A DNA stretch of 64,000 bases from Hydra vulgaris (GCF_038396675.1 NC_088921.1:1752501-1816500); one strand, 5' to 3'; positions 21,301 to 33,310 are shown, counted from the first letter of the stretch. Translations and numbers: made by a program. The notes: generated by a model not told the origin, from the sequence alone.

Positions 21301-24300
21301 CTTTAGAAAGATTGTTCGAAAGATTATCCTCAAAAAGATCATTATTCGCTATTTTTGATAAATAAATAATTTAAATAAGAAAAAAAAAGTTAGCTAAGAA
21401 CTCATTAAAATAGAATACCAAAAGCATAAATTAATTTCCTTTGCTTTTCTATTTCTTGAATTTGAATAAAGTTTATAAAGTTTTTACAATACTTAGAATG
21501 ATTTAAATCTGATTTAACTGCCATACTTCCAAGTTTTATAAATTTTTTTTCATTTTTATCTCTTTTTTCGCAGAACTCCAGACGATATATTAGCCCAAGA
21601 ACTGCTTATCACTATTTTAATTTAATAATGAACCTTATGTTATATGTATTCTAGACTAAATTAATTCATCGAATTTTATGTTTTCGAATTTAATCAGGTC
21701 CGTACCGTGAAATTATTTAGGATAAATCATTTTTGAAAAAGATGGCAATTTATAGTAAATAAATATCTTGCTTAATATTATAAAAAAATTCACGCAAAAC
21801 AGAGAGCGATTGTTAGCAAAAAGAGCGCAAATTGAACAAAAAAGAGGTCGATCGCACCCGATAACTTCCCTTTCCCCCTATCTTTGGATATGTCACTATT
21901 TTCTTATAAGGATATAAGGAGCAAACTAATGCTTTTAGTGTTGTTCATAAGCCATAACAAGAACTCTATGTAGTAGATTTAAAAACAAAAAATAAAAGTA
22001 TATTTACATTAAGAGGATAAATGCTAAGTAGGGTACATCGTACTTTTAAAATTTTTGATTTTTAATTTGTCAGATAAATTTTATGGTGCCACTAGAGGTG
22101 AATAATGACTTCGAAAAAAAAATTGAAAAAAACTTTTTTTACCTAAGCGGGATTGCATTTTTTGGAAAGGTAAAATTGATCATTTATGCATAAATGCAAG
22201 GGGGGTTAAAATTTTTTTAATTATAAAAAGACAAATTTACAACAACCAGACTTTTATTGTTTGAATGGCGTCATTTAACGTTTAAAAAATAATTATTCAT
22301 AATTAGATGGTTTTAAGAGCAACCCATGAGCCCTTCGAAATAAGACGGGAATTATAAAAACACAATGTAACATTAAATAATGGCATTAAAAGAATTAAAA
22401 CATTTGAACCTATATAACAGCTGGAACCTTTAATTGAACGTCCTGTAAACATTCCCAAAACAACAGTGTAAACATTCCCAAAACAACTTATAACAGATGC
22501 AATGCTCTGTTATTAATTGGTATAACGTTTACCTACAGACCATATTGACATGAATCTTTCCAAAGCAAAGTGTAAAAATATTTGCCGTAGCAGATGGCTT
22601 GCCTCAACATATAGATTGTCACACCAGAAGCTTTAATTTTTTACTCTTAGTGGTGACGTTTTTTAAAAGTTTCATTTAGTCGTCAAGTAGTCGTTAACCA
22701 CAAGTATATTTTCATATGTACTATAAATCTATAAATAAAAAGTGAAACGCAGAATTGTTGATGGCAATGTCACAAAGGAACAATGTTGTGACTGCTGAAA
22801 ATACAAAAAAAGAAAATTCCAAACATTGCCACACCATGCATTTAAAATGGATCTTACAGCTGTGTCTCTAGTTTTCCTTATATCTTTAATAGTTATAATT
22901 GTGAGTCTTAATATCGTTTCTTCACCTGAATTGATTAAAAGAGTTCGAATTAAGGATTCCGAGTTGGCAAAATAAGCCGATAAAAATAGTTTAATTAATA
23001 ATTGACAATAAAACCAGACAAGGAAACAACTATTACTTATAGAAACCTGTAAATAATGTTTTGTTTTGAGTAAGAAATAATACTTTAAATGAGTTTCGTG
23101 GAAAGCCATAAAATTAGTCGTGGTCATTTTTATATATTTGAAGTTTTTTATGGGTGTTGGAATTTCAAATTTAAGGACATTACTTAATTATAGTTTTACT
23201 TTTTCCTAATATCTTAAATTGAGTGTAACTAAAGGAAAAAACTTCTTAGGCTTCTTCTTTCAGACTTTGTTTCGTTTTTACTGTATTCCAAATATGAAAT
23301 TTTTATTTTTTTCAACATAAACCGCAATTGCATTATATATTTAAACCATGCTCTTTGGTAATTTAAACAGTTTTCCGTTGGAGAAATTAATATTTTCTGA
23401 TTCAATACAATTGTATTGAGTTAACTTGAGATGAATTAAAGAAGAAGCGAAGAGCGGATCCAGACCATAGAGTAAGGGGGAAGGGGTAGATTTTATTTTA
23501 CTTTTTTGATTTGGTGGATCAAAATCATCTAATAGAGGTAAGGGGCAATTTCTAGGCATTCACCCCATCGCTTTTAACTATGGTTCCTCACCCCCTAAAA
23601 AGAAGCTCGGGTTAAAAATTTTTTTTTTTACAAACTTTTTACGATAAACTTTGTTGTTTACAAAGATAACTATTTGATTAGGATTATTTCATTTAAATTT
23701 ACTAAACCTTTTAATAAAGTTTGTTTTTTAAAATCAAATTCTAAGAAATTTTTCTCTCTTTTTTTTTTTTTTGAGTGTATTTCCGATCATTTCATATACT
23801 ATGTTACTTTCTATTCGTATTTTTTTTTTGTCAAACTAAAATTTAGTTTTTGAAGATTCGGAAAGTTGACGATTAACAATGTTAACCGTCAACTTTCCCA
23901 ACTTTCAAAAGTTTAGTTTTTGGATAATTGTGGATATTTATTAAACATCCACAAACTCTTCAAATAAATGTTTACAATATAAGATCCCATGTTTATCACC
24001 GTCATCGGTAACTTTTATTTTCGTCATTAAAAACCTGTATTTTCTGGTTTATTTCTGCATATCTGATTATCCGCAATATATATTTAGTAGTTTATATATG
24101 ATACTTTAATCAAGTCTTGATGCCAAATATTTTTTTTTAAATTTAGGATTAAAAACAACTTCAGGAATATCTTGAAAAAAATTGATTAAATTTAAAAAAA
24201 AAGAATTTAGCGAAATCTCGGTGATTATGAAAAAATAGCTATTTAGTTTATAGTGATCTAAGTGAAAATGATGTCAAACCAATAAATCAGAAGATACGCG

Positions 24301-24690
24301 CCATTATCTTAGAGTTATTTTTCAAATCGGATGTGTCAAACTGCCATCTAATCGAATGGTATTGTACAAATGGTAAAAATCTACTCTAGTGAGGCAACTC
24401 TCGACAAATATTTTTAGGTTAAACGGGAGCTATTGTTATAGATTTAATGGAAAAGGTTATCACCTGTACGCCATTAACTTCTAAAATTTCTTTGAATTAA
24501 CAAAGAACATGATAAATCACGTTAAGAACTGACTGAAAGTCAAATCCAAAAGAATGAGCAAAAGCTAAACTGAGAAACAGGGAGAACTGAGAACTGAGAA
24601 ACTGAGAAACAAGGAGACGTTATAAGCAGAAGCAGAGAGAGTGAAGTGGTTGCTAAATGAAAAGACAAAAGAGACAAGACAAAAAAAAAA
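21301..24690. other. Gene-poor stretch
   Basis: No recognisable gene. A hairpin lies at 23850-23932 (GAAAGTTGACG and its complement near the centre, with AAACTAAA-type ends). Its outer sequence CGTATTTTTTTTTGTCAAACTAAAATTTA (shown in part: GTCAAACTAAAATTTA) recurs at 29941-29956. A one-base-run rich area around 23750-23830 is low complexity. Around 24560-24650 GAGAAAC/GAGAACTGAGAA forms a short purine-rich tandem. Confidence 0.45.
22729..23127 (-). CDS. Hypothetical 132-residue frame, doubtful
   Basis: The longest frame in the surrounding gene-poor area, opening at an ATG at 23127. The middle part (SLIRTLLINSGEETILRLTI and TIKDIRKTRDTAVRSILNAW) has a more protein-like composition than the rest, and a possible acceptor (TTTACAG) lies upstream near 23050. 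That suggests at most one exon of an unknown gene rather than a complete protein. I recognise no domain, and the first 60 residues are probably non-coding. Confidence 0.2.
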   Translation of the reverse strand: MTTTNFMAFHETHLKYYFLLKTKHYLQVSISNSCFLVWFYCQLLIKLFLSAYFANSESLIRTLLINSGEETILRLTIITIKDIRKTRDTAVRSILNAWCGNVWNFLFLYFQQSQHCSFVTLPSTILRFTFYL

Positions 24691-24692
24691 AC

Positions 24693-24766
24693 GCCTACTT
24701 ACTACGAGTATACTCGTAGTTGGCAAATAAAAGACGCCGACTTACTTAGAGTATACTCATAGTTTG
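24693..24766. repeat. 43-bp palindromic satellite, second array
   Basis: Two units with the core CTACGAGTATACTCGTAG (second unit TTAGAGTATACTCATAG), spaced 43 bp. This is the same family as 10423-10585 but in the opposite orientation, including the GACGCCGACTTA linker seen there as its complement. Confidence 0.9.
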
Positions 24767-24769
24767 CAG

Positions 24770-25435
24770 CGAACAGATTAAGGGTTACAGCCGTTTTAAA
24801 ATTTAAAAATTTTTCAAAACTATTGACGTGTGCGTATCTGAACATAGTGCCTTTTCCTAATATCGGAATAGTTTATAGAACTTAAGAAAAGTTCAGTTTC
24901 CGTCATATTCAGCAAAAAATCAGATACTCTTTTAGTTTTATGCCTAGAATTAGACACCAATGAATGAACTTCTACCATAACTTTTTTAATTTTTTTTTTA
25001 ATTATTTATTTTTAATCCTACTACTTTAATGCACCTAATTATCTTCGAAGTCACCTGAGTTATTAACTTTAATACATGACATGAAATTGTTGAAATATAT
25101 CAGAATTTTTGTTATACCATTACATCATAACTTTGATTTAATCATAAGAAATTTTAGTTCTCTAATTCTAAAATAAAAATAACATAAAAAAATAACGTAA
25201 AAAAAAAAATAGAGGTAGATACTTTTTTAAGTTTTTTTTCTAAAAAAGAACAAAAATTTTTTTTAGGCTTCACTAGAAATTTCTATACAACTTACATGTC
25301 ACTAATTTTACTTGAGCATTATTTTTTTATTCTTAATTTAATTTTGTCAAAATATTTATCAAATTTATATCGAAATTTATTAGATAGATTTAATTATATC
25401 GACAAAATTTAGAACATATACGGGAATCTTTTTTT
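24770..25435. other. Gene-free AT-rich spacer
   Basis: Poly-A and poly-T runs and no supported gene or repeat. Confidence 0.4.
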
Positions 25436-26225
25436 ATATATGAATCTAATTTTTTAGGAATGAATTTTGATGAAAATCTATCATGGATACAACATATAAA
25501 ATCCATTGAAAAAAAATCTCGAAAACATTGGCGTAATCTTTAGAGCAAAGACATTTTTAAATGTTAGGTCCTTAAAAAATTTAATTATTTTTTTATAAAT
25601 AGTTATCTAACCTACAACAATATCGTATAGGCAAGTACAAATCACACTAGGTCAAGAAAACTGTATTGAAAGAAAAAACATGCAGTTAGAATTGTATTTG
25701 GAGCTGGTAAAGCTGTTCCTTGTGAACTTCTTTCACGTTGACTTGATGCCTTAAATATTCACAAACTTAACATCCATCTAGTTTTACAGTTTATGTATAA
25801 AACAAAATGCGCACTGTCTCCAAAAAATTTTAAAACTTATTTTGAAAAAATACACCATAAGTGTTCTACAAGTTTTTCCATAAATAAAACATTGTTGTTC
25901 CTAAATCTTATTTAAAACTGAGTTCTTATTCGATTCAGAATCGCGGGCCATTTTTGTGGAAAAGTTTTTCGCAATAATAATGCCTTCTTCTTGCTCTGGT
26001 CATTAATTTTATTTGTAAACTTATGTAGGTTGTAAAATTTTTTCAACGGCAAAATATAATGTTCAAAAAAAATCTAGTAAGACCTAGTTTGAATTTTCCT
26101 ATAGCATTATACCCACCTCTGGGCAAGTTTGGCGATATCGGATAGCAAGGAGATGTGAACTTTCTTCTAAATACTCTTCCGCGATAAGTAAGGACTTCTT
26201 GGGGCATCTAAAAATAAAATAAATA
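25436..26225 (+). pseudogene. LINE 3' fragment (RT C-terminus and 3' UTR)
   Basis: The plus strand reads NFLGMNFDENLSWIQHIKSI followed by KKISKT, the typical segment after the reverse-transcriptase core of CR1/jockey-type LINEs (LGxxxDxxLSWxxHI). Later come KKAVRIVFGAG and a decayed LNIHKLN. The 3' UTR (26105-26215) contains GGGCAAGTTTGGCGATATCGG and GGACTTCTTGGGGCATCTAAA, then an AATAAATAAA tail. Stops are frequent. The 5' part is absent. Confidence 0.7.
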
Positions 26226-26316
26226 AATAAAGAGTAAACAGTAGCAAGAGATGCATTGGGTGGGGAAAATCCCCAAGCCTTGTACTACTGTTTACTTTTT
26301 ATTTATTTTTAGATAA

Positions 26317-26360
26317 TTTTAGAAACACCACAAGTCAGTGGCTTGAGGTGTTTCTAAAAT
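26317..26360. repeat. Hairpin between two LINE tails
   Basis: TTTTAGAAACACC, a short loop with CAAGTCAGTGGCTTG, then GGTGTTTCTAAAA form a strong stem-loop. A half copy of it (AAACACCACAAGTCAGTG) is at 32846-32863 next to another LINE tail, so it may be part of a LINE 3' UTR. Confidence 0.7.
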
Positions 26361-26389
26361 CAACTGTAATTCCCAGAGGTAATTGCCTG

Positions 26390-26490
26390 AGGTGGCAAAA
26401 CTTGCCACCTGTGGGCAAGTTTTGCGACATTGGTTAGGAAAGAGGCGTGAAGACCGTAAGGACGTCTTGGGGCACCTAAATATAGTTGAA
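26390..26490 (+). repeat. Second LINE 3'-UTR copy
   Basis: GGGCAAGTTTTGCGACATTGG, GGCGTGAAGACCGTAAGGACG and TCTTGGGGCACCTAAA parallel the tail at 26105-26215 in the same orientation. Only the terminal 100 bp or so is present, as expected for a 5'-truncated insertion. Confidence 0.65.
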
Positions 26491-26494
26491 AAAA

Positions 26495-27725
26495 AAAATC
26501 AAACTAATAGACTATTTAATTCTTTTCCCAGGCCAAAGTCCAGATGTTAAGTTAAGGTTATGAAAAAATAAGATTAACTTTAATCTTTTTTATTTGAATA
26601 AGTAAATGCTAATATATTTAATATCACTAAGAACTAATCTAAGATGTTCACTTAAAATTAGTTTTTATGCCTAAAAATAAATTAGTAAAAAGCATAAATT
26701 GTTAAGATCATCATGCCTATGTCTCTCCTACATTGTTATTTTTTTTCTTTCCAAGATAATACATAAAAATAAGGATTTGATAAATGTTTAGTTGAAAAAC
26801 ATTTAGATATTATTTTAGAATAGATCTTTAAAATGGGTGAACTTGTATTCGAAATAATTCTGACAGCAACGTCTTTGTCTACTTAGAACAATTTTAATCT
26901 TAAATACATTGCAGAGCTGCACGAAGAGATATTAGCATAGTTTTAATCTATTTAAAAAATGTATTTTGTTTTATTTGTATCCAAGTTTATTTTTCTTAAA
27001 CTATTCCGTTAGATTTAAAAACTCCTTGCTCACTATTTTATATACATTTGGGCAACCAAAGAGTTGAGTATACATAATTCGCTCTAATATTTTCGAGAAA
27101 CAAAGGAGATTTGAAATTGGTCGTAAATGTACAGAATTTAAAAACAGGTATAACTCTCGAATTATAACTAATTTAACGTTTGTTTTTCAAGTATATCCTT
27201 TCTTAAAAAAGTTCAGAATATTTACGATTTATTCAGGTAGAAAATAGTAACCAACTCAGGTAAAAAAAAAAATAATCGAGCTCAATCAATTACAATTTGC
27301 GGTTTATACTACTGTAAATAACAAAATCCTGAAAACTATTAACGACTAATTTATTTAATTAAATGTTAGTTTGATAATTTCCAATAATTATTAAATAATA
27401 AATAAATTTTAAGATTGCGCAGTATTGGTTATGAGGAGGATTAAAAGTTTTTGTCATTTTTTCTTTTTGTTTAAAAAAATGGATAAAACTACATAAAAAA
27501 AAAAAAAAAAAAAGACATCAGAAAAATGTCGCAAAGTAATTTCACAGTGCGCTAAGAGACCACGAGGTTTTAAATCGACTCAATATAATGACATTTTTTT
27601 TATTCAAGAGTAATTTATCTTATTTGTCTTTAATATTAAATCAAATTAAGGTGCCCAATTCAATAAACTTTATAAAAAGTACATTAAAAGAAAGGCCACA
27701 TAAAATACAACTTAGATGATATCAA
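26495..27725. other. Gene-free AT-rich spacer
   Basis: No frame or recognisable repeat beyond homopolymer runs such as the A run near 27496-27513. Confidence 0.45.
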
Positions 27726-27729
27726 ACAA

Positions 27730-27960
27730 CTTTATCACCTTTATTTTATTACACCGCTACCCCCAATACAAATGCTACGCTATAAACAACTACAAACGCT
27801 GCCTAATTGTCCTTTTTTTAAGTAAATAAATTTATTTAAAAAATTATTATTGTAAACGTCAACTTTTCTTGACCTCCCCTGTCAATAATTGTCAAAACGT
27901 TTCTGACCTCCTCCTCCCCTATTTTGTCGACAATATTAATGGACATCCCCAAATTAAAAT
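27730..27960 (-). repeat. Interspersed repeat family B, inverted copy
   Basis: CTCCTCCTCCCCTATTTTGT, GACCTCCCCTGTCAATAATTG and GCTACGCTATAAACAACTAC are the reverse complement of blocks in 16880-17300 in the matching order. More diverged than family A copies. Confidence 0.65.
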
Positions 27961-28404
27961 ATCATCGCAAATGAAGCTTTAAGTTTTATGTTTTTTAAAA
28001 GTAGATTTGAAAACAACTTTAAAAAAATATTTTTAACAACTTCTTTCCGCTAAACAATAAAAATAAAATATCAGGTCATCGTCTCTTTGAATCTGAGCAA
28101 ATTATTAATGACATACAAACGACAACCTTAAAAAAAAATAAGGCATTGATAAATAAGTATATACTGAGTTACAAAAACCAGTACTAAATACACTTTGATA
28201 ATTATTAAACCATGACTAAAACAAAATCTTATGCAGCAACAATCTCAACGTTCCAATGTGTTTGGTATTTTTTTCTTTTGTTTGAAATTTATTACTTACC
28301 AAATTTTTTTATTTTAAACGCATACATATTTTTTAATGATTATTTTTTTATATTGTACTTGTTTTTTTAATACTTAAATTGCAATGATTAAAAAGAAGAT
28401 TTTG

Positions 28405-28545
28405 TTATTAAGATTTGTGCCCGTAAGAAATCGTTCCTATTTTATAAGAAATCGTTCCTGTTTCTTGAAAATAGTTCCTGAAGAAATAGTTCTAGTTTTT
28501 GAGAAATCGTTCCGATTTTTTAAATTGATAGTTAGTAGAGCCGTA
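28405..28545 (+). repeat. AGAAATCGTTCC minisatellite, array 1
   Basis: AAGAAATCGTTCCTATTTT, AGAAATCGTTCCTGTTTC, GAAATAGTTCTAGTTTT and GAGAAATCGTTCCGATTTT follow one another with units of about 20 bp, introduced by GATTTGTGCCCGTAAGAAAT. An equivalent array with the same lead-in is at 51220-51410. The terminal AATAGGAACGATTT is the unit in reverse orientation, so the array is capped by an inverted copy. The frame at 28384-28599 is a by-product. Confidence 0.85.
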
Positions 28546-29940
28546 ATAGGAACGATTTTATTTCGGCAACAATATATACTTTGGTACCAAATATTTTAAA
28601 TTTTACGCAAATAGCTAAGCAGGTTTAGCAATTTGTTCACAACTTACGTGAATAAATAGCAAAGCTTGAAAATATGATATTTGATTTTAGAAGATCATTA
28701 GTGTAGTTTTTATGTACTGGAACTATTTTAAAACGAATGTCTATTAATAATTTTGTTTTAAATTGATCAATGTTTATTTGGAAAAGTTAAATTTTAATAA
28801 AGGTATTAATTTATTCGAAATGAAAATGTAGGTTTATTTAATAGAGAATTTCCAACATGAAAAACTGTCAAAAATGATATTGCTAATTCTTTGAAATAAT
28901 TATAACGTTTTTATGATCATAAAAGTTTCATATGCTACTTCTAAAAAAAAAACACTAGTTTGCATATCAATAAAATACAGGGGCGGACTGGGGCCTTGAT
29001 AAGGGAAGGGAAAAATTCGAATAAGAAGGGCATAATTCAGAAGAAAGGGCTACTCGGGAAGAGCAATCGTTGTCAACTATCGTGCAGGACATGGCAAGGG
29101 CCGGGGATTTTCCGTTTTTCCCAAGTGATCAGCCCGCCTATGATAAAAAAAACATGATGTTTTAATGAATGTTCGGAAATTCAAACCAATAGCTTAGTAT
29201 CTTAATCTATATTTATAAAACAATAAAAAAAATTGTTACAAATAATTTAACTTTTTAGTTGAACTCCTAATGCTTAACATGTTTTTATGAGCTTTTAAAA
29301 AATGATGTTAATCAAAGAAAAGTAAATTCAGGAATTCAGTTCAAATAAAGGCCGTTTACTTTATGCTACTTTTGTAAATATAACTTCTTAATATTACAAT
29401 TGCCATAATATATTACTGATGTACAATACTTTGCAAATGTTTATTCCATATATCACTATATATCACTAATGTACAATAACACATTATTTTGATGTAAATA
29501 CAATTATTTAACGGATACAAAATCAAAGTTTTCAAAATGATAACATCGTGTAAAGATAGAGTAATTACGAAATAAAATGCTGGAGGATAGTTTTAAAAAA
29601 ACTTATAAACAGCATATAAATATTAATTTAACTTTTGTCTTAACTATCAGCAATTGCAGTTAATATTACAATTTTAAAACAATGTCGCCAATTTGTTTGA
29701 ACACCAAATCTCAATTAAGTTTCAGTCAAGTAAATAATAAACTGCTAAGGTTTTTAATTTTTTGGTTCATCAGTTTCTCAGCTAAGAAAATAAGCTCCAT
29801 ATGATGTAACTAGACAAGAATTCAGTATGATAGAAATGGTTGTATTCAACTTATGAAAATGCATACCTTAAATAAAGTGGTCTTTATCTCAAAGCAGGCT
29901 GTGTGCTCTCATATCATTACTTATACTTCGTATTTTTTTA
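28523..29940 (+). repeat. Interspersed repeat family A, copy 2
   Basis: Direct-orientation counterpart of 15176-16400, starting at TAGAGCCGTAATAGGAACGA. Relative to copy 1 it carries an extra 165-bp MITE at 28978-29142 with an 8-bp flanking duplication, and further small indels. No conserved frame. Confidence 0.85.
28978..29142. mobile_element. 165-bp hAT-like MITE
   Basis: The left end is CAGGGGCGGACTGGG; the right end, read inward on the other strand, is CATAGGCGGGCTGATC. The flanks are ATAAAATA (28970-28977) and ATAAAAAA (29143-29150), an 8-bp target duplication with one mismatch, as expected for hAT. The insertion is absent from the equivalent position of copy 1 of repeat family A (about 15690), which confirms the boundaries. 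It is GC-richer than its surroundings and has no gene; the frame 28960-29157 crosses it by chance. Confidence 0.85.
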
Positions 29941-29949
29941 CGTCAAACT

Positions 29950-30320
29950 AAAATTTAATCTTCGGGATTTGGGAAAGTTGACAATAAACAGCCACGATGT
30001 TTTTAAACAAATTTTTACATTAAAAGATCCTTTGTTTATCGTCATCATTAGTTGGGCAGAATTTGTGAAGACTTTTCGATTTAAAAAAAAATCTCCTTCA
30101 TTGCTAACAAAATAAAAAAGGCTCTGGAGAAAAAAGTGAGGGCATGAGCCTTTATAGTGACCTTCTTAAAAATTTTAGTTTTTTAACGTGTTGTTAAAAA
30201 ACTAAAATTTTTAGAAAAAAACTAAATTTTCTGAAAAAATAAATAATCAAGTCTCAGAATCTAACTTAAAAACGGAGTTCCAGACAATTAACGCCATCTG
30301 TGCGACCTCGTAATACTGTA
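29950..30320. other. Spacer with hairpin
   Basis: A hairpin of AAATTTTAGTTTTTTAAC and its complement sits at about 30168-30212. The start (GTCAAACTAAAATTTAAT, GGGAAAGTTGACAA) resembles 23835-23900, so it is probably part of another old dispersed repeat. Confidence 0.45.
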
Positions 30321-30323
30321 AGC

Positions 30324-31498
30324 CCTGGGTTTACAGTAAAAGTTTATTTTTAAAAATGGGTATTGATCTTTCATCTACTATATTTATAAAAATACTAAAA
30401 GGTATTTTAATACTATAAAAAAAACCACATATATTTAAAATACATAATTTCAAATTTGATTAAGAGATGCCTTGCAAGAAGAGCTGCCCTGTAAGAATCA
30501 AGCAGAGCTCAATAGTAACTAATTTCAGGTTTGAAAATTAGATAAAAGAAAGAAACCATTTTTGCATAGTTATTTAATTTTATAAACGAAAAAATATATA
30601 TGGTGGACATAAGGCTTGTCTAAAGAGCATGCTTCAAAGTACTCAAAAACTAATTTTTCTTTTCTTTTAATATTCATTTTTATCCAAAGACTTTAGTAGT
30701 CTATAATTTTTTTTAATTATAAATTTTAATTTGGTAAAATACCTCAAAATTAATTACATTAATTACGCAAAATAGATACATCTTCAACCTCACTTCGACA
30801 ACACAACCAATTTTATAAATAGCCTTTTCTTTCCAATGGATATTTTTATATTTTAAAATAGTTGAACAAATGAAGATTAATAATTAAAAAATAATAGTTA
30901 GACTAACAAAGTCTTTTTTTTGATGAAAATTAAGATTGAAAAAAATCATTTTTTGCGTACTTTTGAATCATGATATTTAGACAAGCAATATGTCTACCAT
31001 ATATATTTTATCGTCTATTAAGTCTTAATTAGGTAATATAAAATAATAAAAATAAATAACTATGCAAAATTGGTTCTGCTGTTTTAATTTCAAATTTAAA
31101 AATGTGTTTAACATTACTGGGTAAGTATTCTTAAGTCACTTTAAAAACTTTTGAAGTCCAATATTTAGAGAATGTATAAATATTTTTTGATAATTATTTC
31201 GGATTTGACTTTCTAGTATGAATAGCAAAAGCATAATAAATAAATAACAATAATATATAAATAATAATAATAAAAAAAAAAACAATTGTGAAGAGTTACT
31301 ATTGAGCTCTGATGCTTACAGAAGGCTTTTTATAAAAATTAAAATTATCTATGTTAAAAATACGTTGTTGTTTTTATAATATTTAAATAGTATATAAATT
31401 TTATAATATTTAAAAAAACCCATAGTTATTTTTTATAAAAATGGTAAATGAAAAGTCAATGCCAATTTTTGAAAATAAAATTTTACTGTAAATCCAGG
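30324..31498. mobile_element. 1.2-kb fold-back element
   Basis: The two halves are diverged inverted copies. Left CCTGGGTTTACAGTAAAAG pairs with right TTTTACTGTAAATCCAGG; left GCAGAGCTCAATAGTAACT (30500-30518) pairs with right AGTTACTATTGAGCTCTGA (31294-31312); left GGTGGACATAAGGCTTGTCTA pairs with right TAGACAAGCAATATGTCTACC. The centre is near 30910. There is no frame. It looks like a long-terminal-inverted-repeat MITE whose arms have aged. Confidence 0.8.
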
Positions 31499-31910
31499 TC
31501 TTTAGCCATATTAAAAATTAGTCATAAACAAAAAAAAAGATTAAAATGTTTCATTTCCAAAAAATTTAAGTAAAGTAAAAAAACTACCTCACGGTCATGC
31601 CATGAGGAACTCCGAAAGTTTATGTTGATATAGTTATAGTTGATATAGTTTGATAATATACGCACTGCTCGATAAATGATCACTAAACTAAAGCAAGTTA
31701 ATATTTTCTACTTCATACAGAAGGAGTTTTCTTTCTATTATTTAAATGTACCAATTTATGATTTTAAAAGCCTTCAAAAACTAATCAAAACTCCTATTGA
31801 AAAGGAGTTAATTACTATTATAAACTTATTTTCAACTATATAGTTAATTATTTTTCATTATTTAAAAGTGTTATCTAGGCAATTCATGTTCAGATGTTTC
31901 TCAATATTAT

Positions 31911-32226
31911 TGGTTCAATATTAGGTTCAATATTAGGTTCAATATTAGGTTCAATATTAGGTTCAATATTAGGTTCAATATTAGGTTCAATATTAGGTTC
32001 AATATTAGGTTCAATATTAGGTTCAATATTAGGCTCAATATTAGGTTCAATATTAGGTTCAATATTAGGTTCAATATTAGGTTCAATATTAGGTTCAATA
32101 TTAGGTTCAATATTAGGTTCAATATTAGGTTCAATATTAGGTTCAATATTAGGTTCAATGTTAGGTTCAATATTAGGTTCAATATTAGGTTCAATATTAG
32201 GTTCAATATTAGGTTCAATATTAGGA
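31911..32226. repeat. 12-bp tandem satellite, about 26 copies
   Basis: The unit GGTTCAATATTA is repeated about 26 times with only two visible substitutions (near 32034 and 32160). Because 12 is divisible by three the array is open on both strands, encoding (SILG)n forward and (NLIL)n in reverse. The 144- and 111-residue frames here are artefacts of the repeat. Confidence 0.98.
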
Positions 32227-32329
32227 TTATTGGTTCATACATTTTATGCTAACAATTCAAAGGTTTTATGGATAAAATTTTTAATAAATAAAATAAAGTT
32301 TCCAAACAAGATTTCTTTAACATTTTAGT

Positions 32330-32779
32330 TTCTTATATATTAAAATTGTGTCCTTATGCCCTCCACTCTAAAGATATTATTTATTTATTTTCGCACTAAT
32401 GTTATTCAGTAAAACTAATTCTCGAATAACGGATGTGTAAAAAGAGAGGATAACATTGGGTTATCTCATCCACTTTTGAAATCGCTCCGACCACGCTGAA
32501 ATATGCTATTTTCTAATTTTTCATTGTAATTCTTTTTAATTTTTGAAAACTGCTAAATACAAAAAGAGATTGTTTTTATATAAAAAAAACTTTTTGTTTT
32601 TCAAACAAAAAATCCAATTTTCGAAACAATATTCCTTAATAAAACAAAAAAAAAATTGTAATAGTGTATTATACTCCGGGTTTTACCGATAGGATTTGCA
32701 TAAATCATTTCACTCAAAGATTTTATGCAGTTTTTCCACTATCACTATTTTTTACAATAAATTTTGATATAAATTAGCA
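32330..32779. other. Spacer, possible LINE 3' UTR
   Basis: No gene. It lies directly downstream (minus sense) of a LINE C-terminal fragment and may include its 3' UTR, but I cannot set a boundary. Confidence 0.3.
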
Positions 32780-33310
32780 CTTTAATTAGATTTCTGCAGA
32801 TATTAAGTGCTTCATGTAAAATCTATCGGTCGTCCAGAGTAAGAAACACCACAAGTCAGTGACTTCAATACAATGCATGTTGTAAAGCCTATTTTTTTTT
32901 TTTTTCTGGCTGCAAGCAACCACTAATAAGTTGGGAGTTATTAGAAAAAAAAGAAAGGAGTTATAGACCAAAAAACGGTTGACAGAAGACAAAATGTTGA
33001 AGATTGTATAAGTTAGAAAAACATGAAGGTGGGAGTTAGTTCCAAAGGGTTAAAATGCGCAGAAAAAACTAGACGAATAAAAGTTTTTAGACGAGTCAAA
33101 CAACAATGAATTTTAGCTAATGGAGTTAGGGATGATGGCTCCTTTGAGCTGCGACCATGATAGTATTTGTAAAAAAGAGAAAGAGATGCAACTTTATTAC
33201 GATGGGAAAGAAGCTCAAGCTTAGTAGATAGAGCGGTTCCAACTACGTTTACAATGCGTTTTTAGACCTTGTTTAGAAGAGAAAGAGCATCATCAGACAC
33301 GGTGATTCAA
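32780..33310 (-). pseudogene. LINE reverse-transcriptase C-terminal remnant
   Basis: The minus strand gives, with stops, a KAL (from TTTAGACCTTGTTTAG) segment, NTIMVAAQRSHHP, then LTLWNSLPPSCF-like and NLYNLQHFVF, the usual C-terminal tail of jockey-type LINE ORF2. The same tail is better kept at 47450-47893, where TTTACAATGCGTTTTT, CATGATAGTATTTG and ACTAGAC(A/G)AATAAAAG are shared. Confidence 0.7.

Noticed and set aside
31894..32328. 144-residue SILG-repeat protein and 111-residue NLIL protein
   Set aside because: Both are forced by a 12-bp tandem repeat that is open on both strands; no start context or non-repeat coding sequence supports either.
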